DNA from: Oryza sativa Japonica Group
Taxonomy: Eukaryota; Streptophyta; Magnoliopsida; Poales; Poaceae
Direction: 5' to 3'
DNA length: 64,000 nucleotides
Assembly: GCF_034140825.1 (NCBI RefSeq)
Contig: NC_089046.1
Location: 28,112,001 to 28,176,000, forward strand
The notes under the pieces are model-generated. The model was not told the origin of the DNA and did not search any database. It saw nothing but the letters and a program-made list of their open reading frames with translations. Of the stretch, positions 35,817 to 47,928 are shown one piece after another. Each line of letters opens with the position of its first letter. The first letter of the stretch is position 1. The position numbers were made by a program, and so were the translations under genes.

Positions 35817-36253
35817 CTCCCTCCGTCCCAAAATATAAACATTTTTAGCATGTAAAATTTGTAACTTTGACTATTAATAGACAAAAAATAAAAAAGATCA
35901 ATCATGTAAAATTGATATTAGTCATCTTTTTGCTTATGCTTATACTTATCAGCCAAAATTTGAATTTTCAACCTTAAATTTAAAGCTGATTTTGAGATTT
36001 TTTTTCATCTAAGTTTATTTTTCAGCCTTTACTTTTAGATCGCTAAGAACATGTGTATAAAAGTTTTATTCACAAATTACTTTTCGTTTGCAAATACTCC
36101 CGATGTTACTAGATTTATCATTAAACAAACTATCATAATATGCAACTCTTTTTATTTAAAACATCTTACTTTTATGGATATTGTTGGTCAAAGTATTATA
36201 TCGAAAACCGTGTCAAAATTTAAAAGTGCTTATATTTTGGGACAGAAGGAGCA
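35817..36253. mobile_element. Stowaway-like element, about 435 bp
   Basis: The left end ctccctccgtcccaaaatat and right end atattttgggacagaaggag are inverted repeats. The interior is AT-rich without a transposase. Confidence 0.65.
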
Positions 36254-36756
36254 GGATGTTTGTTTCATACAATGGGTTTGTGGGTGAAATTTGGGTTAAC
36301 ATCATGACATGTGTTATGAAGTGATGATGGGACCATTCCATATGTTAATAAATTAGTATTTAGAACTTTCGTCGACTTAATATTATTATATGAGATGGCA
36401 TATGTGGAGGAAATGGGGGCTAATGTGACAGTAGTGTTTGGGATCGTGGCAAATAATTTTTCTTAGTACTAGCACTAGATGAATTAATAGAATATAAAAA
36501 CCGAACATGTCGATGTCGTGATCGACCTTGTGGAGAAAATGGTAAGCAAATGGCATGGCGAGTGGAGACGATGAGAGAGATAGAGTTGGTGAGAAGGAAG
36601 GACCGAAGGAGCCGCAGCTCGCACCAGCACAAGTCAACAGTTGAGCTCCTCCATCCACTTGACTACTCCTACTTGAGAGAGAGAGAGAGATAGTGCCATT
36701 GCCACTGCATCCACCATTCAATCTCACACCTCCGGGCTCCGGCAAGGGAGACAGAG

Positions 36757-39700
36757 ATGCTGCGCCGCCGCGGGCTCCTCCTCGTCTTCGTCGTCGTCTG
36801 CTTCGGCGGCGGCGGCTGGCTCCTTCCCGCCTCCCGTGCCATGCCGCTATGCACGGACTCCAGTCAGTCTAGTCACTTACTACATTTGAATGAATGAGAA
36901 TGATGATACTAGCTAGTGTAGTGTGCTTGCTCAATCAAGGATCTTCTTGCTCTTCCCTGCAGGGCCTCCCGTGGCGCTCAACAAGACGCTCGCCTTCTGC
37001 GCCTACGCCCGGGGGAGCAGCAGCTGCTGCGACGCCGCCGCAGACGCTACTTTGCAGAAACAGTTCGATGCCTTCAACGTCTCCGACGCCTCCTGCGCCG
37101 CCCTCCTCAAGCCCATCCTCTGCGCGGTACCCTCCTCCTTTCCCTGCTTTTTACTTTCCTCACCTCACGCTCACAGAGGGCCACGCCACACACCTGTTCG
37201 CCGCTTTGCCTCACTGGAATGGATAACCTGCTCCAGATTTGGCTTGCCTTGTCTTTTCCTTTTCAGTTACTATACTAGTACTGTATTATTCATTCATGTC
37301 AAAAAAAAAACAGAGATACTGATAATCCACCACTAGTTCAACTTCACTTACAATTTAACTGAGCTTCTTTTCTTTCATGTTATCAAGTTGATTCACTGCC
37401 ATATCAAATTGCCTCACCACTAATATCTCATCTTTCTAACATGTTACTACAAAGATACCACCTTCCGTAATGTATCATATAAGAGTGCAGCAATTCTTTC
37501 AATTTATTTGAATTTATGTATCAAATAAATTGAAGAGAGTATCTGTAATTGAAGATACCACCTTCATGTAATTACAGATACTTTCTTTAATTTATGTATC
37601 AAATTTCCCTCTCTTCCATTTTCAGAAATGCAATCCGTATTCTGCTGAGCTGTTCAACGCCGGCCCAAACATTCGGACTATCCCTTTCCTGTGCAACTCT
37701 ACCTCATCCTCTTCTGCTCAATCAAAGGACTCCACACAAGACTACTGCAAATTAGTCTGGGAAACTTGCAAAGATGTGACCATATCCAACTCCCCCTTTC
37801 AGCCACCGCTTCAAGGCGGCGCGCCACTTCCCACTTCATCATCCAAGCTTACTGATGATTGGCAGTCTGAAGCTGACTTCTGCAAATCATTTGGCGGTGC
37901 GCCTAACGACCAATCTGTTTGCTTCAGCGGGAACTCTGTCTCATTTAACACCACTCCACCTTCGCCCTCTCTGAAAGGGATATGCCTAGAGAGGATAGGC
38001 AACGGATCATACCTTAACATGGCTCCTCACCCTGATGGCTCCAATAGAATCTTCTTAGGCAGCCAACCTGGGAAGATATGGTTGGCAACAGTTCCTGACC
38101 AGGGATCTGGAGGCATCCTGCAGTTTGATGAGACAAGCCCATTTGCTGATCTAACCGATCAGGTGCATTTCGATTCGCAATTTGGGCTCATGGGCATGGC
38201 ATTTCATCCCAATTTTGCAACCAATGGCCGCTTCTTTGCCTCTTACAACTGTGATAGGACAAAGTCACCCAGCTGTTCTGGTAGGTGCTCTTGTAACTCT
38301 GATGTCGGCTGTGATCCCTCAAAGGTTGGCACGGATAATGGCGCTCAACCATGCCAATATCAAGTTGTTGTATCAGAATATTCCGCTAAAGGTTCTTCAG
38401 CAAATATTTCTGAGGTTTGCTCATCTGGACACCCTCCTCGATTCATGTCTGGTTATTCCTCATACTCCATTCATGCACATTCTTCAGTTTTCACTTTTGT
38501 CAGGTTACGTCTGCTGATCCATCCGAAGTCACAAGGATATTTACCATGGGGCTGCCTTATACGTCTCAGCATGGAGGTCAGATCCTCTTTGGGCCTACTG
38601 ACGGATATCTCTACCTCATGATGGGGGATGGTGGAGGAAAGGGGGACCCTTTTAATTTCTCTCAGAACAAAAAGTCGCTTCTGGGAAAAATTATGAGGCT
38701 TGATGTTGATAATCCACCAAGTAAGTCTTCCAGAGGGCCATCTTTTGTCATTTGTTGATTGATTTATCCATTCAGAACTGCTTTCCTGTATTCTCTTCAG
38801 ATTCCATGTTTGTGTCTCTATCGCTGCTCTTTTTTTTTCCCATCTTATTTATTTTAGTTCTAAATGTTGGCATCAGAACTACAAAACAAAATGGCAATCG
38901 TGACTCCTAATCACCACCTTCAGTGTTGTTTCAATAATTTTCTCTCTTCTGGGCCAATTGTGTTCAATAAATAAACTACTACTGGGCACATTTTAAAGAA
39001 TGGCTTAGTCAAAGATGCTGAATGGTGAGTACAAATCTTCTTCGGGATCTTCAAACTGGCAGTATTATCATTCCATATGAAAATATTAGGTTACGTTGTT
39101 CATATGGTCATAGTTTAAACCTTGTAGACGATTGACACCTGTCAATATAAATTTAAAACCCAGTATTTTGTAGGATAAAGATAAACTAGTTTCTATTGCC
39201 AGTGCAAGTAGTTTGTAAGATAAACTTAAATCTCCTCTCACATAAGACAAACAATTAGCAATATATGGAGCATCAGCATGTACTATATTTGATAATTTGT
39301 TCCTTTTTTCCTTTACAGGACAGAGTGAAATTGCTAACCAGAGCTTGTGGGGTAACTACTCCATTCCAAAAGACAACCCATACACTGATGACAGTGACTT
39401 AGAACCAGAAGTTTGGGCATTGGGTCTTAGAAACCCATGGAGATGCAGCTTTGATTCCGCGAGGCCTTCCTACTTCTACTGTGCCGATGTTGGTCAGGTA
39501 ACATTCAGCATTATATGAGCAACTCATGATAATTTGCTACTTTTTAATTTAATACTATTGGTTAACAATTGATTCAGTAAAGATAGTGGTTCTTCATCAG
39601 TTTTTCTTTTTAAGGAAATTGCCCATTTTACTCCATAAAGTATGGTATCAGTCTACCTAGCCCCCTAAACCTTTTCCCGTTCAGTAATACCCCTAAACTG

Positions 39701-41235
39701 CTTTTACCTGAGAGGCTAGTCTTGGATGTTGGTTTTACCATCTTGGCCGCCTCGCCATCAGGCTTTGCCACATCGGCTGTGCTGTGCTGACGTGATGCCA
39801 AGTGGAAAAAGTAGGTATGTGGAAGATATGGTGGCAAAAGTCAAAACCATCTTTGAGACAAGTCTTAGTGGCTTAGAAAATAACTCAAGGGGTTTGGTGG
39901 ACCAAGCAGTAGTTCAGGTTTAGGGGAGTATATTGGAATTTGTCATGCCCTTTAAGGTTGGTTTTTTGTTAGTTGGGTATCCTTGACCTTGAGGGCTGCA
40001 TTACTTCTAGTCATCATCGAGGAACCTGATAAGCACACTGAAAAGTGTAGGTATAGCTATGTAATCTAGTTTGATCATGAACTTAAAATATTCTGAACTT
40101 GATAGGCATTTACAGATAAAGGCATAAAGACAGGATAGATACGTAGCAGACAGAAGCCTATTATTCATTGTGCTGATATAAAAAGACGCGAATATTAGGG
40201 AATGACCTAATATCAAATAATTAGAAGAGGTGAAGCTTCGAATCCAGGTCGTTTCTCATTAATATTGTGCCGATATTAATGGAACTCAACTGTTCATTCT
40301 CCAGACTTCACATTTAGCTCTCTTCTTTCTTTTTCTGAAGGCAAGCTTTTGTATTTCTAAGACATACAGAACTTAATTTCATCAAATTTGGTAAAATTGT
40401 CAAGATATGTGACCACTATGTGCACTTTGCATGCAGTACATCATTTGCATTTTTGACCTTAATCTGTGTATAGGATCAATACGAAGAAGTAGATTTGATC
40501 TCCAAGGGTGGAAACTATGGATGGCGTGCATATGAGGGGCCACTTGTTTTCAATCCACCTTCGGCACCTGGAGGGAACACTTCCCTCAATTCCATAAACG
40601 CCATTCCCCCTATCATGGGCTACAGCCATTCTGATGTCAACAAGAAGATTGGATCTGCGTCAATAATAGGTGGTAATGTTTATCGAGGATCTACCGACCC
40701 CTGCTTGGTCGGAAGGTACATATTGCTTTATTTTGGAACTTAAAGATGGCCTTGAACTAGTAGTATCTTGTGCAGCAGCAGCAGCAGCGAAAAATCTTGA
40801 AATTTGCATATCACAACAAGAAGATGTCTTTGTCAATGTGTTTTCAGGTACCTATACGCCGATCTGTATGCATCAGCGATGTGGACCGGCACAGAGGCTC
40901 CAGAGAGCAGCGGGAACTACAGCTCGAGTCTGATCTCCTTCAGCTGCTCCAAGAGTTCTCCTATAGCGTGTGACACTGCTGCTGGAAGCCCCCTCCCATC
41001 ACTTGGGTACATATACTCGTTTGGCGAGGACAACAACAAGGACACCTACGTCCTGTCGAGCAAGGGCGTCTACCGGGTTGTGCGGCCCAGCCTCTGCGGC
41101 TACACCTGTCCAACAGAGAAACCTGCGACGAACACTGGGACGACGACGCCTTCGTCAGCGGCATCAGTGACAGGCAAGCAGATGATGGGAGCGCTTCTGC
41201 TGTCGGTTCTTATGTTCTGGGTTTTGGTAAGATAG
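36757..41235 (+). CDS. HIPL-type (hedgehog-interacting-protein-like) GPI-anchored protein, 7 exons
   Basis: Exons 36757-36862, 36963-37126, 37626-38414, 38504-38720, 39319-39497, 40474-40715 and 40848-41235 give 694 aa, all GT-AG. A signal peptide covers about residues 1-28. It is followed by a Cys-rich N-terminal region (SCCDAAADATLQKQF, PILCAKCNPYSAELF, DYCKLVWETCKDV). The glucose/sorbosone dehydrogenase-like beta-propeller domain then has GLMGMAFHPNFATNGRFF, LYLMMGDGGGKGDP, EVWALGLRNPWRCSFD, ADVGQDQYEEVD and GGNYGWRAYEG. The C-terminus is Thr/Ser-rich, then hydrophobic (MMGALLLSVLMFWVLV), as expected of a GPI-attachment signal. Arabidopsis relatives are HIPL1 and HIPL2. The enzymatic substrate in plants is not established. 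Length agrees with the family, and I see no damage. Confidence 0.92.
39620..39960. repeat. possible inverted-repeat element in HIPL intron 5
   Basis: A segment with gttcagtaatacccctaaac on one side and an approximate inverse, tcaggtttaggggagtatat, on the other, about 200 bp apart. The ends are not sharply defined. Confidence 0.3.
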
Positions 41236-41612
41236 AAACTGCAAAAATAAGCCTCTTGCACTGTTAGCTAGTACTCCTATATAAGTCATGATTTGAGTCC
41301 TGATGCACCCCTCCTCACTCTTTTTTCCTTTTTCCTTTGTCTGAACAATCTCACTGTCTTGATAACCGTATGTAAATAATCAGTATTTCAGTTATGCAAG
41401 AGAGGGTTGCATCATTATCAAGGTGAATGAAGTTTATTTCATCATACAGTAACATATATTGTATATCATTCCATAAGTGGCGACGTGCAGTACAGATACA
41501 GTGTGGCATGTGACAGTTTATTACCAGTTGAAGGTGATTCCATCTGGTGTAGTGACTGATACATTTATAATACTGGGATGTTGCAATAACTATACTAGTC
41601 CATGATGTAGTA

Positions 41613-41738
41613 TTAGCAGGCAGCGGTGGGAGGGATGTTGCAGTAGGTTGGGTAAAGATTGCAGGCGGAAGGCAGCGTGATGGCAATCTGCCTGGCCTCA
41701 GCCACCCTCTGAACAGCTTGTCTTCCGAACGACGGCAT
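41613..41738 (-). pseudogene. prolamin-superfamily (2S albumin/alpha-globulin-like) C-terminal fragment
   Basis: A 41-codon open frame on the minus strand encodes QRVAEARQIAITLPSACNL followed by YPTYCNIPP and a final Cys. The pattern ARQ-x(4)-LPSxCxLxP-x-xC resembles the C-terminal end of rice 19-kDa alpha-globulin and related seed proteins. No signal peptide or the preceding CC and CxC cysteine motifs were found upstream, and the frame is closed a few codons before the ATG. It is probably a relic of a seed-protein gene, or an unrecognised last exon. Confidence 0.35.
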
Positions 41739-41989
41739 CTTCCCAATGTTTTTGTCTCGTCAATGGTGGATTCCCTTCATGACAAGGTGCAGATTCTCCC
41801 TTCTCTCCTCTCTCCATAGACCACCTCCTCTATGCTCTTTTCTCCCGCAAGCCACCGTGACTCCTGTAGGCCACAATGACATGCTCAGAGTCATTGTGCT
41901 TTCTCTTTTTCTAATTTTTTTAATACGCAAGGAGCACATTATTGTATTAAGAAGTAGCAAAAGTTATTTACAAGTCTCCTTTTCTAATT

Positions 41990-42460
41990 CAAATCCAACA
42001 TGACGCTTGGAATCGTGCTTCACTGTGGAGCGTTAGGCATAACCTAAGTTTTCGCTCACATATAAACTTTGAATCATACGATACCATAAAAACTAGCATG
42101 GCGGCCCGCGTAGATTGCGCGGCTAGCATCATTATATTTTCTCTCATATAATAACATATATATGTTTTCTCATTATATTATTTAAATATATTAAAATGAC
42201 AACATAATTTTAAATTTTGCAATAACTTTACAAAATTACTAATGTGTAATATTCATATTGTATTTTATATACGTGTTAGTTATTAATTATTTTTAATATC
42301 AAATTTTAGTTATTTGTAAATTATATATATTCCTATATGGGCTCTAGACTTGTCTTTTAATATTTTTTTCTCCGATCAATGTGAGAATTTCTAAGCCATG
42401 GAGCAAACGTGGAGGCTTCTTTTTCTATTTCTTTAATAATATAATAGATATATTTACAGA
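41990..42460. other. AT-rich repeat-like stretch
   Basis: Includes the phrase ctagcatggcggcccgcg near 42097, a form that recurs at the ends of non-autonomous grass repeats, followed by AT-rich sequence to 42450. The family and limits are not resolved. Confidence 0.3.
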
Positions 42461-42648
42461 ATGTTTGGTTTGGTTTAGGTGTTTATGGGATACGTGATGT
42501 TGTGCCAAATGGAGAGGACGCACGGGTTTGGTCCAACAACTTGTGTTGACTTCACTTGCTCCACCTGTACTGTACTATTATACTGTACTACTGATCAAGT
42601 GATGAAAATGAGAGTACACAAGACAGTACAGTAGTAGTCCAGTAGGGA

Positions 42649-42700
42649 AGAGAAGAGAAGAGAAGAGAAGAAGGCCCATGAGATGAGATGAGATGAGATG
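42649..42700 (+). repeat. two pentanucleotide microsatellites in the GT14 leader
   Basis: A GAAGA-type repeat (42649-42672) is followed by a GAGAT-type repeat (42678-42700). The second contains five ATG triplets, at 42678, 42683, 42688, 42693 and 42698, the last being the start codon. Each of the first four reads ATG AGA TGA, a Met-Arg-stop minimal ORF. Confidence 0.85.
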
Positions 42701-44595
42701 AAGCCCACCACCGGCACCGCCGCCGCCGCCGCCGTCGATCGCCGCTGGCTTCTCCCCCTCGCCATCGGCTCCGCCCTCTCCCTCCTCCTCCTCGTCCTCC
42801 TCACCACCTTCCCCCTCCCCTTCCCCTTCCCCTCCTCCGCCGCCTCCCGCCCTCCCAACCCCACCCTCTTCGTCGAGCACAAGCTCGCCCCCTCCCCGCC
42901 ATCCACCGCTTCCCCCCCTCGCTTCGCCTACCTCATCTCCGGCTCCGCGGGCGACGCCGCCGCGCTCCGCCGCGTCCTCCTCGCGCTCTACCACCCCAGG
43001 AACCTCTACATCCTCCACCTCGATGCCGAGGCGCCAGACTCCGACCGGGCCAACCTCGCCGCCGACCTCGCCGACCACCCTGTCATCGCCGCCGCCGCCA
43101 ACGTCCACGTCATCCAACGGGCCAACCTCGTCACCTACCGTGGCCCCACCATGGTCGCCAACACCCTCCACGCCGCCGCCGCCTTCCTCTACACCAACCA
43201 ACACCCGCACTTGGAGTGGGACTGGTTCATCAACCTCTCCGCCTCCGACTACCCGCTCCTCACGCAGGATGGTACTAATTCGGATTACTTCCTCACGCCA
43301 CCCATCCCGTAGGGATAGGGGCCCCCCCTTCCCTTGCTACTTACTGTTTTGATCTGCTGCAGATCTGATCCATGTGTTCTCCAAGCTGCCTCGCGGTCTC
43401 AACTTCATCGACCACACCAGCAACATTGGGTGGAAGGAGTAGGCCCTTCATTTCCTCCTCTTGCTACTCCTCATCCTAGGCCCGCCCAATGCATCATTGT
43501 TTTGTTTTGTTTTCTAGGTATCAGAGGGCCAAGCCGGTCATCATTGACCCTGGCCTCTACATGAAGAAGAAGGCCGATGTCTTCTGGATCCCGCAGCGCC
43601 GGAGTGTCCCCACTGCCTTCAAGCTCTTCACCGGTCATAACAGATGCCCCACTGCTCAAATCTGCTGTTTTTTTTCCCTTACTAGCTTGCTCATTACATT
43701 AGGGACAGTGAAAACCTATTCGTGATCAATTTTCCTTTCTTCTGTAGTATTGGTGATATAATTGAATCTAGTGAGAATTAGACAGTCTATTTGTTCATGC
43801 TGCCGAGATGACTAATTGTTGTTTGTTTTCTCTAGAGTCTTAAGAACTCAGATAAACTTTTTCCTCCAAATAGCTCATATATCTTACTACACTTCATGTT
43901 CAGACAACAACACAGCCTGACCGCATACTGAAAATGTTAGAATTAAGCTGCGGATGCAGAGCCAACCCACTCAGTGAAAGCCAAGGCATATAGTTTATTA
44001 AGCATGATGTGTTGAAGTTACATGAAATGATCTGATTTATGCTTCAAGTGGATGCATCTGACAATCCTACCACATTGCAGGGTCTGCTTGGATGGCCCTG
44101 TCTAAGCCGTTTGTCGAATACTGCATATGGGGCTGGGACAACCTTCCAAGGACTGTACTCATGTACTACGCCAATTTCATCTCTTCACCAGAAGGCTACT
44201 TCCACACTGTGGTCTGCAATGCTGAGGAGTTTAAAAATACCACGGTGAACCATGACCTGCATTACATATCATGGGACAACCCTCCGAAGCAGCATCCGCA
44301 CTACCTCACAATTGAAGACTTGGACAGGATGGTTGCTAGCGATGCACCATTTGCTCGGAAGTTTCATGCAGATGACCCGGTTCTAGACAAGATAGATGCG
44401 GAGATCCTGTTGCGTGGCCCAGACATGCTCACTCCTGGAGGATGGTGTGGAGGGACACGAGAAAATGGAAGTGACCCTTGCTCAGTCATCGGCAATACCA
44501 CTCACCTTCAGCCTGGTCGAGGAGCTGTACGGCTGCAGCGGCTCATGACGTCGCTCCTGTCAGAGGAGAAGTTTCACCCAAGGCAGTGCAAGTGA
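42698..44595 (+). CDS. GT14-family glucuronosyltransferase-like protein (GlcAT14 type), 4 exons
   Basis: Type II membrane glycosyltransferase of the Branch/GT14 family, expected in the Golgi. Arabidopsis GlcAT14 relatives add glucuronic acid to arabinogalactan-protein glycans. Exons 42698-43271, 43363-43438, 43518-43633 and 44081-44595 give 426 aa with GT-AG introns. Residues about 18-40 are a single membrane span (LLPLAIGSALSLLLLVLL), then a Pro/Ser stem. The catalytic domain has RFAYLISGSAGD, LYHPRNLYILHLDAE, ANLVTYRGPTMVANTLHAAA, WDWFINLSASDYPL, GLNFIDHTSNIGWKE, SAWMALSKPFVEYC, YFHTVVCNAEEFKNT and PFARKFHADDPVLD. The ATG at 42698 is the last of five in a repeat. No in-frame alternative upstream is usable, and the next downstream ATG would lose the membrane anchor. 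Confidence 0.93.
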
Positions 44596-45542
44596 TGTGT
44601 TTCTGACTGAAGAAGGCTCTGTGGATGGAGAGTGCTCCTGGTGATATATGGCTGTTCTGACCCATATTTCACCGTTTTGTCGGGCAGCTTCCTTTTTTTT
44701 TGAGGTTTTTTTTTTGAGGGAGGCAGCTTCCATTTTAACCTGTGCAATATAAGTTTTAGGAGCACGCCACTACATCGATCAGTTTGTTGTATGCTGATAT
44801 TGTGTCATCCCTTAGTACAAACACGAGATGAATGTATCATCCACGGTCTGAAGTGAAAATTGAATGGAAAATTAAAGTTGGTGATCAGTGTAGTGTATGA
44901 GGTTTGCTGTGAAGTATGGTGTGGGATAAGGATGGGTTCGAACTTCGAACCCTAAAACGATCGGTTTGGATTCCAGATGATTGTGACTGGTTGTTTGTTT
45001 TAGGACAAGGTTGTCCTAGGCAGAAGCAACAAAAGGTGGGTGGATGGATCAAAGGTTGCAGGATGCAGAGACGCATATATCTGAGATTACTAGAGGAACA
45101 AGCCATGAATCATCAATAGTAATAGTTCATTACCGAGTCAAGGAAGAAATAAATAAACTGGAGTAGTAATAGAGAGATTAGACCAACGGAAGGAAAGAAG
45201 GTCGTCCAAGGAATAAGAAGCAGTTAACGCGGGAAGGCAGACGACAGATAGACAAGCTAGTCAACGGGGGCAGACGGATGGACGGCTCTGATCGAAGCAA
45301 CCAAAGTCCAAGCATCTAGAATCACTTTTGATAACTCCATTGACACAATTAAGCTAGGGGAAATTGATGAGGTTCTTGAATAACTAGTCCAAGACGGTCG
45401 GCCGGCGTTTCATTTCGTTTGCTTCCATCGATCTTTCCTTCCTCCCTACCTTGGCCACAACGCCCACGTACACCTTCCATTGTTGAGTGTTGACACACAA
45501 GAATTGCAATTACAACAAGAAGAAGCAAGATCAAGAATCAAG
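44596..45542. other. GT14 3' flank and VAMP promoter region
   Basis: No gene is seen. A short perfect palindrome, GGGTTCGAAcTTCGAACCC, lies at 44934-44952. The 5' UTR of the next gene probably begins near 45400-45500. Confidence 0.4.
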
Positions 45543-47827
45543 ATGGCGGAGTCGAAGCTGATATACGCGATGGTGGCGCGAGGGACGGTGGTGCTGGCGG
45601 AGCACACGGCGTACGCCGGCAACTTCCGGGACATCGCCGCGCAGTGCCTGCAGAAGCTCCCCGCCGGCGACAACCGCCTCACCTACACCTGCGACGCCCA
45701 CACCTTCAACTTCCTCATCCACCAAGGCTACGGTACTTATTTAATCTTTCTCTTTTCCCTCGATCTCTGTTTATTACAGATGTATATACTGGATTATCAT
45801 CCACTCCATCTTTTTTTTTTTGGCTTAATTAGCCGACAACAACTAATCTTCGTTTAATTCGTTTTTTGCGACGACAATAGCTAGTCATGATTGGTTTGCA
45901 CTAGATATATTAAAAATATGATCATCGATGATGACGAAGACGATGATGAACAGGAAATCTACCATGTCAATATGCCATCCTCCCTGTTTGTTAACTGTAT
46001 ATCATCATCCATGTTGCTTTCATTCAGTCTCAGACAAGTTTCTTTAGATCATTGATCGACCCAGTCTCAGACAAGTTGAATGAATAAAATTGTTTACCCA
46101 TCACAAAACTGCAAGGGCGGCCCTGGCCCTATGCAGCCGAGGCGACCGCCGGGGGCCCATGATGGTAGGGGACCCATAATGGTGGGGGTGCCAACACCTA
46201 ATACTAGTAATCTAGTATCTTATCCGATGTTGAGATCAATGGTTTTTATTTAGAATTAAAGGTGTTGCAAGTGAGTTTGCCAGATTCTTCGATGTTCGTG
46301 CCTGAGATTCTGAAGTTTGTTATGGATGCAGATTTTTATTCAAATGTTTTAGTTGCCTATCGAATTCTCTTAACCGTACCTATGACGGTAGCTTCATCTG
46401 AAAGAAGTTTCTCAAAATTAAAGTTGTTGAATAACTATTTGATATCAATTATGTTGCAAGAAAGGTTAAATAGCTTGGCTATATGCTCAATCGAGAAGGA
46501 TATCTTGGACACTATTGATCTTAATACTGTTCTTGATGATTTTGCATCAAGAAATGCCCGAATAAGTATCTTTTCATAGGAAACAATAGATGTGATGGGG
46601 TTCTATTCTTCATTAGGTTAATGAATAATGATATTAGTTCCAAGTTACAAATATATTGTTATTTTGGTCGACTTTATTTCTTGATAATTACCATGCATGT
46701 TAAATTTAATATATGGATGTATTTGTTTTCGTTTTACAAGTAAAATTAGCGTATATATATATATATATCAATAAGTTTTATATATAGCTTAGAGGGCCCA
46801 TCGCGATGAGTTCGCCTGGGGCCCTCAAAACCGTAGGACCGGCCCTGTAACAAAAGTTTGCAGCTGTTTATTTCTCTCAAGCCATTTATCTAAAACTAAT
46901 ATAGGGTAACCAGACCTGAAGAAATTATTTCATCCGATGTCGCTTTACACTTGACTGAAACCTAAAAGCACAAGAAAATTTCAGTTGCCACTTTACTTGC
47001 CTGTATGACTGAATTATCTGAAAAAAAAACAGCATACTGCGTGGTTGCAACCGAGTCGAGTGGCCGGCAGATTCCTCTCGCCTTGCTAGATATGATCAAG
47101 GAGGATTTCAACAAGAGGTATGCAGGAGGAAAAGCAGCCACAGCTGCAGCCAACAGCCTCAGCCGAGATTTCGGGTAACGTACGCTTCATTTCATCTGCC
47201 AGCAACTAATTTAAGGATTCAGATAGATCCATGCAGTACTTTAGGTCTATAAAACACCGATCATTATAAATTCCTGTATATATGCATGTTCAATACATAG
47301 TGTGTTGGCTTGATAGGCCAAGGCTTGGAGAGCAGATGAAGTACTGCATGGATCACCCTGAGGAGGTGAGCAAGCTAGCCAAAGTGAAAGCTCAGGTCTC
47401 TGAAGTTAAAGGCATCATGATGGAAAACATTGACAAGGTACAGTACATAGTCCAATTGAAGCTACTAGATTCAGGTATCTGAAGTTACTAACAACTAGTT
47501 TTGCATGGCATGAATATATCATCAGGCCATTGATCGCGGACAGCAGATCGACGTACTTGTCAGCAGGACAGAGCAACTCCATGACCAGGCAGGCATTTCA
47601 GTTTCATTCATCAAGGCACGTAATTTACAGATTAAGGGCTAGTTACTAAGACATTTTGATTGCATTTTTACTGCAATTTGCAGGCTGCTGATTTCAGGCA
47701 GCAAGGGACGCGAGTGCGGCGCAAGATGTGGTACCAGAACATGAAGATCAAACTCATCGTCCTCGGTATCATCATCGCGCTCATCCTCATCATAATCCTC
47801 TCCGTTTGCCACGGCTTCAAATGCTAG
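45543..47827 (+). CDS. VAMP72-type R-SNARE (longin synaptobrevin), 5 exons
   Basis: Membrane fusion SNARE of the VAMP721/722 group, acting in secretory vesicle traffic to the plasma membrane. Exons 45543-45732, 47033-47174, 47317-47437, 47526-47588 and 47684-47827 give 219 aa, the usual family length. The longin domain is at about 1-120 ([53 protein letters not shown]). The synaptobrevin coiled coil follows ([32 protein letters not shown] with the zero-layer Arg). The C-terminal anchor is [20 protein letters not shown]. Intron 4 appears to use a GC donor (CAG|GCAGGC). Intron 2's upstream neighbour, intron 1, ends in an A-rich tract before its cag. Intron 1 also holds a hAT remnant. Confidence 0.93.
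46111..46848 (+). mobile_element. hAT transposon remnant in VAMP intron 1
   Basis: About 740 bp. The left end (gcaagggcggccctggccc) and the inverse of the right end (acagggccggtcctacgg) are imperfect terminal repeats of hAT type. The flanks acaaaact and acaaaagt resemble a worn 8-bp target duplication. Inside, the frame 46262-46579 encodes [20 protein letters not shown] followed by [10 protein letters not shown], the hAT C-terminal dimerisation region of a transposase. The N-terminal transposase parts are missing, so it is an internally deleted, immobile copy. Confidence 0.75.
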
Positions 47828-47867
47828 ATAGTATTCGTTATGCACTCCACATTGTTGTCATCCTCAA

Positions 47868-47868
<1 letters not shown>

Positions 47869-47922
<54 letters not shown>
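47869..47922. repeat. TA microsatellite
   Basis: About 50 bp of uninterrupted AT dinucleotides just after the VAMP stop codon. It joins directly to the MITE at 47929. Confidence 0.9.
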
Positions 47923-47926
<4 letters not shown>

Positions 47927-47928
47927 GC

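Noticed and set aside
36386-36745. 119-aa minus-strand ORF upstream of the HIPL gene
   Set aside because: Ser/Leu-rich without a domain; it lies in the HIPL promoter and 5' UTR region with a GA microsatellite.
40225-40260. cttcgaatccaggtc in HIPL intron 5, tRNA- or SINE-like
   Set aside because: No cloverleaf or internal A box was found; probably part of a repeat.
44934-44952. GGTTCGAA-containing sequence resembling a tRNA T-arm
   Set aside because: It is a simple 9-bp palindrome with a one-base centre; no acceptor stem, D-arm or anticodon arm can be drawn around it.
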